Source: Clavelina lepadiformis (Eukaryota; Chordata; Ascidiacea; Aplousobranchia; Clavelinidae). Taken from it: a stretch of 64,000 nt of DNA. A program made the position numbers and the translations under genes. A model generated the notes under the pieces. That model searched no databases and was not told the DNA's origin. It worked only from the letters and a program-made list of their open reading frames with translations. The stretch's first letter is position 1. Every line of letters starts with the position of its first letter. Location of the stretch: positions 1,743,501-1,807,500 of the forward strand of contig NC_135245.1 in assembly GCF_947623445.1 (NCBI RefSeq), given 5' to 3'. Below, piece after piece: positions 11,498 through 24,400 of the stretch.

Positions 11498-12664
11498 GCC
11501 TAGGGCCTAGGCCTATGCCCTATATCTTTCATATAGGCTTACAATTGAAGTTAGTAGTAGCCCATACGACTTGGTGTTTCGATGTTTTCTGTAACAGACA
11601 GGCTAGTCTGATAACTATAGATAAGTGGTGGTAGATCTATAACTTCTCAGTGAAATAATTTGAAATTCGACACCGGTATGCAGATGTTAAGTCTATTTTG
11701 ACAAGCTTAGAATTTGATAGCCTGTATTTCTGTACTTACGTTATACTACTGTATGAGCCTATATCATAAGTGTGCGTTAAAGGCTACGTATTCTAGACCC
11801 TGCTTTAAGCTATACTGATAAATATAACCAATAGAAAATTTTCCAATCTGGATTGTCGTTCTGTTACTAAAGGTTATGACATGTGAGATGGTCTATTATT
11901 ACACAACAAGTACGCAACAAGACTACAAGGGAAATAATGCAGTAATGTGACGCAGACACTGCCAGTTTTTATCTTTGCCTCAGTTGTCTAATGTTTCGAA
12001 GTAAAACAATTGCTTAACTTAATTCTAACCCTTTGACGGCCCAACCAAACTACTTGATGAACAAATTTGGGTCGCAATATAAGGGGTTACGAAACATTGA
12101 GCTTGACTGCGTGGGTGATGAACGATTATGAAACTTGTGTGGTAAAAACTTGCATATTTATTTGTCTGCAGGTACCTGTAGTAAGTTTTGTGCAAGCTAC
12201 TGGTGCTAACCAATTAAGAAATATCATTAATTCGTTGAATCGTGCAAGAAAATAAAATTTTAAGTCACGGTTCAATGGCTTCTGATAATTATGCCAAGCT
12301 ACATTTTGTATAACTAAGAAGCATCACAAGGAAATATGACCAATCAAACCTTTGCTTACCAAAAGGTATTGTGCTTCACTGTTTTGAAGCAATTTCTCTT
12401 GGTTTTTGCACAATAATATTTTTCATAAGTAGCCTATTGTATGTAATGCTATTCATTAAATAGTCTTATAGTGATGATAATAATTTATATAACAGATCCC
12501 ACGCAGAAAGTTCAACTGCTTGTTTTGTAATATTGTTCGCCCTTGAAATCTATAATTCCTTTTAATTGTTAGCGTGTAAACATTTATTTTGTCGGTTGCA
12601 CCAATGATTTATGATATTTGATGTTAGTAAACAACTTATCCTTTGTACTATTTGCCATTGGCAG
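11498..12664. other. Upstream region of MYO19
   Basis: No coding exon is firmly supported. A possible short 5' exon after an acceptor near 12170 was considered but has no continuation in phase. The MYO19 promoter and 5' UTR should lie here. Confidence 0.3.
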
Positions 12665-12666
12665 GA

Positions 12667-15600
12667 CATGTGGGTGTGGACTGACCATCCAGATGATGTT
12701 TGGCATCCAGCAAGAATTGTTGATATTTCGCAAAAACAATTGCATGTTTCGTACTTATCAGGAAAAACAGCAGTTATTGATAAAAGAGTGTGTTGACTGC
12801 TTTTTCTTAATTTTTCAAACATTTTGTTAGTTATTTGACATTTACTAACAAGTTGATAAATATATATAACAAACCAAAAACCTTTAGTTGTTCAAAATAC
12901 ATCAATTTATTTTTATAATATACAGAGAAAATTGTCCATTCTATCCATTGGAAGTTTTAATGAGGACTTGCAGAATGAAGAAATCTACAAAGACCTTTCG
13001 AAGATGGCTTCATTGTCAACTCAATCTGGTGTTTATATGCGAGATTTTTATCTACCAGTAGTTGCACTGGTCTCACTTGATTCTTGTTTTGCATTGCAGT
13101 TTTATTCTTCCTACGCAAAGCGTACTACGCTGGAATATATTACACTAATTTGGGATCTGGAACGATTCTTGCGATCAATCCTTTCCAAGACGTGGATGAA
13201 TTATTTAATGCCAAAGTAACTGGGAATATTAACCCTCAAATCTTTCTAGGAAAATAATACAAATTTAACAAGATTTTGTATTAAATTTGATTTTGTTTAC
13301 ATGCAGTAAATGTGAAAGGTTTGACACATGATTGGCCATGTTTTTTTAGAAAGTTCACGCTTACCACAGCGCATCACTTTCTGAACTTGGATTGATGCCA
13401 GCTCATGTGTTCAGTGTTGCGGAAAGAGCATTACGCCATATGTTGGCAGGAATGCAGCGTGAAAACCAATCAATCATTATAAGCGGGGAAAGTGGGGCTG
13501 GCAAAGTATTCTAAAATTAAAACCATAAAATTTCTGTGTTTTGTTATTATGGCCAACATCTGATTGGTTATTTTAACGCGTTTTAAGACATGGACAGTGC
13601 GTTGTCTGATGCGATATCTTGCTGTCGTTGGAATCGACACGACCGCAATCTCATGCAAACCAGAGGCAGGTGATTCACGATGTTTAACAAACGTGATGTT
13701 GTCGGAATCATTTGTTGGCGACCAGATTGAACACAGAATTTTAAGCTCCAACCCAATTCTCGAAGCTTTCGGTAATGCAGCCACCCCACGCAACCACAAC
13801 AGTAGTCGCTTCGGCAAATATATTCAGCTTCAGTACGATCGGTAATTGCTCTTTGCCTTGGCTTTCCTGTGGTATTTTCCTGTACTGTAAGAAACCTAGC
13901 TTTTAGCAATATTTTTTATATACAGTAACTGGTAATAATTACATAATAATTTATAATTTATTTTGTTAATGATGTATGAGTGGTAAGAGAGTTTAACCCA
14001 ATTTTTATGCAATTATTTTTTGATTAATATCTAATTGATGCTACTAGGCCTAACTTACTGCAAATGCAATTGGAATTATGTTCTTTAAATGTCTCCAAGG
14101 CCACCTCTTTGTGTTTTGAACAAAATGTGCATTGATTTTTTAACTAAGCCTTGTTGAGCAGTGTGTTGCAGGCCGGTGCGTTCTGATTTTTGTTGCATTG
14201 TTAGTATGATACTATGGCCCAACTTATCTGCCAAGATCGTTGAACATTTTATATTGTCCAAAATCTTTTTTTACTTTTCTTCTACCCATTCCAGAGCATT
14301 TTATTTTCGTTATATTTGTGTTATAAGTTCAGGCTATTTCATTTGAAGCTTCACAAAAACAGTAATTTGACAAACCTCTGCTTGTCAATTCAACAGATTT
14401 TATTTTATTCACAGAAGTGGAACAATAGTGGGTGCCAAGTTACAGGTTTATTTGCTTGAAAAGACTCGTGTTGCCAATCACACCAGCTCGGAGAGGCCAT
14501 ACCACATCTTTCCGCAATTGTTCTATGGGAGCACTCCAGAGGAAAGGAAAGAATGGCAACTTCCTAAGCAAGTTTCTTTCCAAGGTAATTCACTCTTCAT
14601 CAAAGCACATTTGTTCAATCTGGATGTTTACATAAAAGCGAAGAGATGATAGTTGTCATGGGGCTCAGTAACCTCAGTTACAATGATACAATCGATATTA
14701 GTTTGTTACTAAAAGCTATTTATTGTTATATTGTCAGATAAGTCTTGTACATTTTTCTGAAGAAACCATTTACTTTATTTTTAATATTTTGATTTGACTA
14801 AACCATCAACAGTGTGCCGGTGGTATTGTGTAGAATAGCTCACATCAGGATGTGAAGATTTAAAGATAACTTTTTGCAATAACTTTGTAAAAGATTTTAT
14901 TTCTCGTATCATTGTCAATTTTTCAGAACACAGAACATTCAATCAAAACTGGAACAATAACGTTGATGGCTTGACTTCCCTCGACGAGATAGAAGATGAA
15001 GATCTCAATCAGGATAAGTTCCACGTGGAATGCGATATTGACAAGATGGACGACGACGTAGCATTTAAAAAAACTTGCAAATCAATGCTTAGTGTTGGGA
15101 TATCTCATAAAATGCAATCTCAGATCTTCAAGATTTTATCAGTTATTTTACATTTGGAGAGGGTAAGTTGTCCTAAAGTGTGTTTGTGTTGAAAATTGGA
15201 AAAAGTAAGCTATAACACCTATACTATGTTTGCCACCAGGCATAATTTCAATAATAAAAAGTGCTCAACTGGTAAATTAATTCCTTTATCAACCAACGTT
15301 TCGCAAACTTAACTATTTCACTCGTATCTAGGTAATTTTATATGTTTGTAGTTTTCAAATATGTTTCTAATTCTCTTATTGTAATCTGCCCTGACGAAGC
15401 TCACCTGCATGGGTTTGCGAAACGTTGGTTCATACAAGAATTAATTCACAAGCTGAGAATTTTTTGTTATTACAACACTTATAGTTACATATGTAAATCA
15501 TCCAAAATTCTGTTAACTTGAATGCAGTTTTTGAACGTATAATTACTTAATCAAGAAACAGACTGTATTAATGATAGGAAAGCACCTTCACTGGCTACTC

Positions 15601-18600
15601 ACTATTCTGTTTTCATTCATCCATAGTTGCTGTTTGATGGAGCTGACGATATGAATAATCCGTGCAGTTTGACAGCGGACTGCCAATCAAATGGAAAGCA
15701 TGCTGCAAGTTTGTTGGCTGTGCCCATCAACTGTCTTTTGCAAGTATGGAGTTTAACGATTTTATTCCATTTGATACATGTTACTGTTATTTCACCCCTG
15801 CATAGTACATTTCAATACTAAGAAAATCCACAGCATCTGTTTTGTTGAATAATGTTAAATGGACGCAATACACTGGTCAGTAAGTTTATTTTCCTCTTGT
15901 CTGCTTGTCAGCATCTTCTCCGTGGAAGTAACTTTGTCGAACGTGAATTTCATTTGAGCAATTTTCAATATATATATATCATGTTTCTTGAAAGCAGACA
16001 AGTTACCATTACCGGTATATAATTAATAGTTACCATATGGCAGAAACAGTAACCATAAACGTTACCAACAATAAAAAAATAAACCATATATTGATGACCA
16101 ATATACATAATTGGTGTTGTCACAAAAGGCAGTTACAGTTCGTGAAATTCAAGCGGGAGGATCTTCCGACAAACGCCGCAGCATTTTCAAACGATCTTGC
16201 ACCAGGGAAGAATGCTCTTCGCGACGTGATGCTCTGATGAAGTATCTCTACGAACAAGTCTTCCTCTGGTTAGTCAAGCACATTGGAAATGATCTCTGTG
16301 CTCCCCCAAACGAAGCGTGTAGCTTTATTGGTAAGTCCTGGTCGCAGTGGTCAGTAACAAATTAATGAAATTTCATGGTCAGATCAAGTTTACAGTTGGA
16401 TGTGATCTTAAAAGTAACGTAAATATGTAACTGTGAGTTGCCTTTCTGCAATTTTAATAACAAGCCAGTGACAACAGCCAGCACTGTTTTCTGCTGCAAA
16501 AGAAGCGTTGATCGTTATTTCAATAAAGCTTGACATTACAGGTCTCCTTGATGTTTATGGATTTGAGAGCTTTCATGAGAATGGTCTCGAACAGTTGTGC
16601 ATAAATTATGCCAACGAAAAACTTCAGCAATATTACGTCAGCAACTTTCTCAAGCTACAGCAGGTAAATCATGATAATATGTACGAAAAGTTGAAAAAGA
16701 ACCTGTTGTTCAGTAAGTTTGTTATTTGGTAAATAGACCATTTGATTTTTGTTTCAGGAAGAGCTGGCTCTTGAAGGGGTGTCCTGGGAAGGCCTTGACC
16801 TAAACAACAAAGTCAGTTGTCTGAATGTTTTGGAATCGCCGCGCAGCAGCATATTTGCACTTTTAAATGAGGTGAATCCACATTGGAATCGTTACAAGAG
16901 TATTTCCGAATATTTACCTTCAAAAATTTCACGAATTTTTTGCCTTTAGGAATGTAGATTGAATCGAGCAAGCAACCCTTCACAATTAAGAGATAGAATT
17001 TCCGAGCATTTTTTCGGCAATGGTCACATCTGTCGTCCTCGAATATCAACTTCCACTCCTGCATTTTCTGTCCTTCACTATGCTGGGAGTGTGACTTATG
17101 ACACTGATCAACTGATCATGAAAAACAAGGTGAGTTCATGACGATACATCGACATCATAGTGAAATAAATAAAACCACAGCTGCATTGATGGCTGCAGAT
17201 TTAACTCAGCCAAGATTGGCTGCTGCACTGCAGAAGCTCATATAACTAAGCAGCATAAAAAAGTTACTGTGCAGTATACAAAAGAAATTTTTCTCATTAA
17301 TGTGACCGCAATCAAAATTTAACTGTTTTGTTAGGACGAACTTCCACACGAAATAGCCAACCTTCTCATGAACAGCAGAAACGAGTTCGTACAAAATCTG
17401 ATTTCCAGGAAAGTTCAAGCATCACTGGCACGGGGGAAAGCAGCTAAAGGCAAAGCACAGGAAACTGTCCTCACTGAATTTAAGGTTTAAAGTGAAACAT
17501 GCTTCTGTTGTATCGTATGTGAAGTTATCATTTAGAATGCTTATGCTACTGCCAGCTGTGGTAATTCTTGGCAGCAGAAATTGAATAGGTATCAACAGAG
17601 CCAATAGTTGCATTCAAATATTAACTTTACTGTTTGCAATTAGAATGATAGCTAGTTGTTTGAATGTCAATTCTATTTTAGTTATTTTTTTCTTTCCAAC
17701 AGTTTGTTTCAAAGAAGTGCAAAGAAGATTTTGTTAAGTGTGATTAAATTTTAATGTTTATTTTTGAATATGGCTTGTTCTATTTTGCTCCAGAAATCAC
17801 TTGACGGACTTCTAACAACACTGTCATCAACAAATTGTCACTACATTCGTTGCATCAAGCCGAATAACATCTCTGCTCCCTCCCAATTTGATTCATTTCA
17901 TGTAAGTCAAAATTTAATCATGATTCTTGAAACTATATGTGGAATTGACAGTAACATTACACAGCAAATTTAAATTATTTTATAACATTGCCTTGTAATT
18001 ACTACCAAATCACTATTTCTCAGATGGTTTTTAAATACAACAAAATTTTTCACTTACTGTATACTAATTTTGAACCAATGATGAACGATCACAGAAACGT
18101 AGTAGCATTTATTTGCTTTGCTACTTGTGTTTATTTCTTTAACAAGTTTTCCACACCAGTTATTGCCCCTTCCGTTGGAGTCCTTCAGAATTGCTTTCTG
18201 GTTTTCATCAAACTGTTTACAGAGATAGTAATCTCTTAGCAAGCTATCAGCCTAGTGCTTGCTTAACAAATATTCTTGATAAGATTAGTGAGCTTTACAA
18301 ACAAATATCAGTTTCCTTATTAAATGTTTTTACTCACCGCTTATCAGTGATCTAATTTTGTTCCAAGCAAACATTGATGCCTTTTAGTGGTTGATTTTAT
18401 TTAATTTGAAGGTTGTGGATCAGTTAAGATCTAGCGGTGTCGTGGAGACTGTTCAGATATGCGGCCATTTGCATCCACACCGAATCTCATATCCACATTT
18501 TCTTTCACATTTCTCTTTCCTACTCCAACAGAAAAAGAAGATGGGTTGTAAGTTGATGTTTATAACCAGACCAAAGAATTCAAAAAAAAAAACAAAATAA

Positions 18601-20171
18601 AAACAAACAATAAATCTAAAAGAGAATAATTTCTCTGTGAGAATTTGATATACATGAGGAAGTTTGTAAAAATAGCGAAAAAAAAATTTGTTAACTTGAG
18701 TTTATCAACGAAGGGATTTACTTTTTTCAGATGTGAACATGAAAGATAGCTTGTTAATTGAATACAACGCGGCTCAAGAAACGTGCAATTGGGTATTGAA
18801 CTTCATTTGCTGGAAATATCCTTATTTGGAAAGAGCCAAATCCTGGAAGTTTGGAAAAAATTTTATATTTCTATCCTCAATTTTGGTAAATTTTCTGTTT
18901 TTACAATCTTTGTAAAATCCTGTTCCGTTATTGTTTACAATTTAAATGTTAACTTTTAGTACGAGATTCTCGAAAACGAGAGATCACAGCAAATGAACTT
19001 CAGTGCCACAAAGATTCAAGTCGCCTGGTTGTCGTACAGTCATAGAAAGCGATGTCGGGAACTCAGAAAAAGGATCTTGGAGGAAAGAAAAAATGCTTGC
19101 CTTGTTTTCCAGAGAGCTTGGAGATTACGATTGCTCATTACGTAATTAAAACAATCCAATTTTCGTTTTAACGTTTTGTTTTAAGAACTGGGTTTTGCCG
19201 CGGTTCACAGTAATATCCAGGAATAGCGTTGAATGTCACAATTATGCTTTTTACTGCACCAGGAGACGTGCCAGGGAACGGCGAGTTAAAACCAGAAAAA
19301 GACACAACGCCTCCAGGGTGATACAACAGGCCTGGCTCGCATATGTCAGCAGAAAGCAGGACAGGATAAAACAACAGGAAGAACTTGCAGCTTTGCAGAA
19401 TGGTGGGTTTGTTTGTTCCATTGTTTGCAGGGGGCCCTTTACGGTTGCACATATCTACTATACAGTGGATACCATTGCTTAGATTGCGATCTGTCAATAA
19501 TCTCTTTACAGTTTTTATGGATACATTTGAAAGTGTGGCTTAGTTTTTGGAGTAACGTTAAATAAAGTTCAAGGAACTGTTACATGTTACAAGACGTTGG
19601 CCAGTTTAGCATCGCCATCAAAAAGGGGACTGTTTTTTTCTATAAATGCAAACTCAACAGCCTTCATTTATGCTATTTTTGATCGACAGTTACGACTGAA
19701 GAAAGTGGCTCTGAAAGTGAGTTCAAAATCCCAGCGGTCAATGTGATTGATGTTCAATATGCTTCGCTTCATAACACGACCGATACGTTGGCCGAAAAGA
19801 AGGTTTCGAAATCGGAAACTTTCCTTTGGTATTCCTGGTCCGGCAACAGTTACATCATTCGTTATTTTCCTTCGATGACACTAATGAGTTTACATCTTTT
19901 GTGCATGTGTTTTAAGCGACCATTAGACTTAGTTAGCAGGTGCTACACTCAAACTGTGGAAATTCCGTGCTGTCATGCGTTTTATCAAAATAGCTTTGGT
20001 TCTTCGTTTTCTAGCAATTTTAGCCTCACATCTGAATATTCTGAGGTTTGCACTTTGCCTCTTAACTCCTTTAGTTTATCTGATACAGATGAATTTTACT
20101 TATCAAAATCTCCCTCGCGCTCATGCATTTTACCGTATTCTAATGTTGCACCGAAAGCTCATGATACGTGA
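12667..20171 (+). CDS. MYO19: Unconventional myosin XIX
   Basis: Nineteen coding exons: 12665-12787 (ATG at 12667), 12926-13028, 13100-13215, 13350-13505, 13588-13841, 14415-14584, 14927-15162, 15627-15743, 16129-16330, 16542-16663, 16758-16871, 16950-17129, 17335-17484, 17794-17901, 18412-18547, 18731-18885, 18960-19141, 19263-19402, 19690-20171. They give about 1080 residues; human MYO19 has 970. It is an actin motor that holds mitochondria to actin. Motor landmarks are present: P-loop GESGAGK (159-165), switch I NSSRFGK, switch II DVYGFE. Stretches such as [17 protein letters not shown] and [14 protein letters not shown] are diagnostic of class XIX. Two or three IQ-like segments follow ([28 protein letters not shown]). 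The last exon encodes a Ser-rich tail where MYO19 has its mitochondrial outer-membrane anchor. An SH3-like N-terminal subdomain is extra. The start is the least certain part. AATAAA at 20231-20236. Confidence 0.9.
15249..15474. mobile_element. Palindromic MITE in MYO19 intron
   Basis: The outer 60 or so bases of each side are inverted copies, best seen as AACCAACGTTTCGCAAAC on the left and GTTTGCGAAACGTTGGTT on the right, each flanked outward by an AATTAATTC block. It lies in the intron between 15162 and 15627. The right arm contains CTGACGA at 15391-15397 and GAAAC at 15419-15423. Family not identified. Confidence 0.6.
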
Positions 20172-20230
20172 CTTTCATTTCGACCATTGCGCAGGTGCTG
20201 TTTTGCATTTGTATTCTAGTTACGCGTTTT

Positions 20231-20236
20231 AATAAA
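20231..20236 (+). terminator. Polyadenylation signal of MYO19
   Basis: AATAAA 60 bp after the stop codon. Confidence 0.7.
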
Positions 20237-21100
20237 AACTGAGATTATGCAGAATATAACCTAATTGTCGTGCTTTATCCTTTTAACCCAAACGAGGTGA
20301 CAAGTTATAGCTTAAAACCAAGTTGCTAGATCGTTCAGAAGGCTGTATTAGCATCGGAACAGATTTTTACTAGTGCAAGATGAAAATTTATGTCCGTCAG
20401 TGGGCGTCCGAGAATTATTTTTGTTTCCAGTTGAGTGGTCACGGTTACCACAGCGTTCATTCATGCTTGTCGTAGTGGGCCCAGACGAAGGAAGCTTCAG
20501 TCCAAGTACATTCTGCATAGTTAGTGTTGGACATGTACAGATGTAGTTACAGTAAGACACTTACGCAATGCAATTGAACGTTGCGGCTCGTGGGAATGAG
20601 GAGAATAGCATTTTAAGCTTCCATAACAGAGCACATATTTTATTATCTGTGGTTTTGTGTTCTGTAACTAAAAAGGACTTACCGGTATCAGTTATCCAAT
20701 CAAATCAAAGATCACACTTCGCTGATTTCAATGAAATTATGGGTATTTTTAATGTTTTACGTGAAACCAGCGATTATTTTAAGTAGGCTTGGTCTCGCAA
20801 AACATCTAATGTTACTGCTTTGTTTTCAAGTATTTTTTACTTGGTATAAACCAGGATAGTTTTATGAGTATGACTAAAGTACGCCAAGCAGACTGTATGA
20901 GATTGGAAAGTTAGCAAATTGATCGGCTGATGAAATTTTTTTTTAAGAGAATATGCTGGTAGCAACTATGAATTGTACACATACATACACGTGGCTTGCT
21001 GTTTTCTATTTTTAAAGTAACGGTTGGGATCGCACACCTGCACACTGCAAACTTTTCGTTGCGAATGGTACAACATGTTTGATGAAGTGGTAAAATTATA
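20237..21100. other. Spacer between MYO19 and the GAS2-like gene
   Basis: No exon, RNA gene or repeat was recognised before the hairpin and MITE at 21101-21229. Confidence 0.3.
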
Positions 21101-21127
21101 ATTGGGTCTATACCTTATAGACCCAAT
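21101..21127. repeat. Perfect 12-bp inverted repeat
   Basis: ATTGGGTCTATA at 21101-21112 and its exact complement TATAGACCCAAT at 21116-21127, with a 3-base loop. It abuts the MITE at 21128-21229 and may be part of the same insertion. Confidence 0.6.
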
Positions 21128-21229
21128 AGTAATAGTGCAAAAGTACACAACCATAGGATGCTTTTGCATATTAGATCCCAGCTATTCAAATTGTGACGTC
21201 ATTTGGTTGTGCACTTCTGCACTAAACCC
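21128..21229. mobile_element. Short fold-back MITE, copy 2
   Basis: Homologous over its length to the element at 4173-4273, sharing CACAACCATAGGATGC-type left sequence and the CAAATTGTGACGTCAT middle. Its ends are inverted (TAGTGCAAAAGTACACAAC against GTTGTGCACTTCTGCACTA). Non-coding. Confidence 0.55.
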
Positions 21230-21494
21230 TTATAATTTAACTATCAGTATCATTATTCAGCCATTTCAAATTTGCCAGAACTGTGGAATCAACAATTTAG
21301 TCAATGTAAATATTTGTTTACAAACTGTATGGCCTGGCTCTTACTTGTGTATTTTATTTTGATTTTACCTTTTACAGATTAACAATGCACATAGCCTCAA
21401 GGTACTTTTGATAATAGTTTGATGCTGTGCTGTTGAAGCAGTTCGGATTGAACCATGTAACCTTTTTTTCTGACAAAAGACATATTTTCCCAAA

Positions 21495-24400
21495 ATGACT
21501 GCAGCGGTGAACTCAAATGAACTGTTGTCAACCTTAGTTGAGACCGACATTTCAGGAAAACGGATTATTAGCCATGCTGCCAATCAAAGCGTCCGTCCAT
21601 ACAGCACAAATCAGGAGTACCTGTACGCTATGCGAGAAGATTTAGCTGACTGGTTAAAGGTAAGTTTACAGTGTACTTGGTTCTATATCTGTGCTGAAGT
21701 AGCGGGGCCGTAGTGGAAAGTATGGTACACACACATGTATGAGACTTACGAACATGCACACTGAACTTTTCCGTGTTCACGTTGATTTATAAAGACAAAT
21801 AAAGCAAAGGTAGTTGTTTAAATGCCAGTTTGTATCTAATAATCGAAGACTTGAATTTCTAGTGTTTGCTGTCAAGCCAAACTTTGTCTCTGCACGCTCT
21901 ATTTCTCATTGAAAACTGCCATATTTTCTAATCTGACGGCTGGGAAGTGCCAACATTGCATGACCTAGCCTATGTATCAGTTCAAAATTAACTTGCTTCT
22001 TGCATGAAGTTAATCTTAATTATTCAATTTTGTGTTAATTAATGTATATTCATTGTTAGTTATTTATTTAAATTTTTTATTTTTCAGGGTCTGTACGCTG
22101 TTGAAATCAATGTTGTGAATTTTTTTAACATGCTTGAAACTGGAACTTTACTCTGCCAACACGCCAACAATATCACCACATGTGCTGAATATATTCGCAA
22201 AAATAACATCAACATTAACCACAAGCGCTTAACCAAAGTGCCGTCACAATTTTTAGCGTACAATCAGGTTAGTATAAGTTTATTATGTAAAAATATCATA
22301 AATATATCTTTATTTTTTGAATAACCAGTGAATTCCATGGATTTTTAATAAAACAAACATTGTTTGAACTCCATTTAATGTATATATGTGTTGGTTTATC
22401 TGCTAACTCAGATGGATATTTGGATCTTTTCATTCACAGTAGTTGATTTTATTTTTTTTCTTCTACAGGGCCGGTACGTAAGGGCAAGCAGTTTTTTTGC
22501 TCGTGACAACATCGCCAATTTCATCGGTTGGTGTCGAAACGAGTTGCAAATTCCAGAAAGCGTTATGTTCGAGACCAATGACCTGGTTTTACGTCACAAT
22601 GAAAAGAATGTGATCCTTTGCTTGCTTGAGGTACTTATTGTTAATGAAACCCTGTTAAATTTTGCCATAAATGACAAGGTTTATTGATGGGGCGACGCTT
22701 TCCCTGTTCCATTGTGTTTTAATGCTCCTCACACAACCCTTGCGTTCAACCTTTGTAGCAACTGCGCTTATGTTGACTCAACATACATTCATTAGAGCTC
22801 CATTCCTTGACAGTTTATTGATTGCTTACATACGTATGAGTTGTGAAAGATCCACCGGTCAAACTCATGACTTCGTTTACCCGATTTCAAATTGTGACAA
22901 CTTTATTGCCATCCTAAATATTTTCAGTTGTTAGGGAGTTTTTAAAATCTGTAGATTGCGGTCATTCTTGTGTTATTTCTGTCTCTGCCAGATTGCCTTC
23001 ATTGAAACATGAAAAATTTGAAAATTTTAATGAATAAAAACAAAAACATAATATATAGCACTCTTAAATTTAAATGTAATATTTTTAATCGTAGAAAATT
23101 TAATTTGTTTTCATGTTTAAATCTGCATGAAAAAGTCTATTCAAATTATTTTGATTGAAACAGGTAGCTCGAAGGGGCAGCAAATTTGGGGTTCCCGCCC
23201 CCGTGCTTGTTCAGATGGAAGAGGACATTGACAATGAAATTGAACTTGAAAAAGTTGCGAAGGAACGAAATGAACCCCCACCAAGAGCCCCAGTCAAGCA
23301 AAAAGTGACGTGCGACTTTAAATCGCTAGATGAAATGGTATTTCTATGTTGTGGATATATACAACGAATTCTATGCTATCATATATTATCCTGTAGTATG
23401 CACATGACGTAAATATCTTCATTCAATGATGTTTACGTCAATGTGGTGTATTGCTCTGAGATGACTACAATATACTTTATTATTTTGCTACAACTACAAG
23501 TTGTGCGACATTTAAACCACTTTGTTAAACTTGTGCTATAATAACACTGGTATTATGTGTAGTGAGAGTGCGTAATTTCAACATGCTTTTGTAATGACAC
23601 GAGTTTTATAGGTTAGCCATTTATGAGTGTGTCCTAATAGTAGAGAAAAAGATTTACGAGGGATAATCTTTCCCGAGTTATTGTTTGCAAATGTAAGGTT
23701 TCCAGCCTCAGGTTATTACTAACTTGTGTACATGCTGAGTACAGTACAAACATGTGAGAATTCCTTTTTGTGGTTTAGCTTTGTTGAAGGGCTCCCAATA
23801 ACAACACGCTTTTGTGATACTTTTAACCAAACAATGGTGCCCGAAAATTGATCAAATAAAACTTCACTCCGAGTTAGACTACTCGTCGGCTGCTTTGGTT
23901 ATGCTTTACTATAAATTTACCATCGGCAATATTTTGCTATTAACAATTTGGAGACCCACGCAAGGGCCTCTATCAATTGTATGGACAACAAAACCATATG
24001 TGGACAAACTTAAATATATCCAACCTTTATATTTTTATAAATATCATCAATAAAAAGGTATCTATGGTGACAATGGCACCTTCACTTAAATCTGTCACCA
24101 CCCAAGCCCAGTGATTTCATTACTATCAGCAAGGTCGCCACTATTGCCACTACAAAGGTTGCTTTTATTTCGTCTTGTAATCGAGAAATTCGATAGCATA
24201 AACAAAACATACCGTTTTCTAAACCCCATCAATCTAATTTCATCGCAATGTGCTTATTTCAACATAATTGCATTGCACGGTAATTACTGAAAATTTTGTT
24301 CCATATAATGTTTTTACTTTGGTTGTAATGTTATCTAGCTGGCGTGTTTTATTAAATCATCTGTAATATTTAATAGGTCCAATATATTCTTGGAATGTGC

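Noticed and set aside
12067-12255. Possible small gene or 5' exon upstream of MYO19
   Set aside because: No splice continuation in phase with MYO19 and no recognisable domain.
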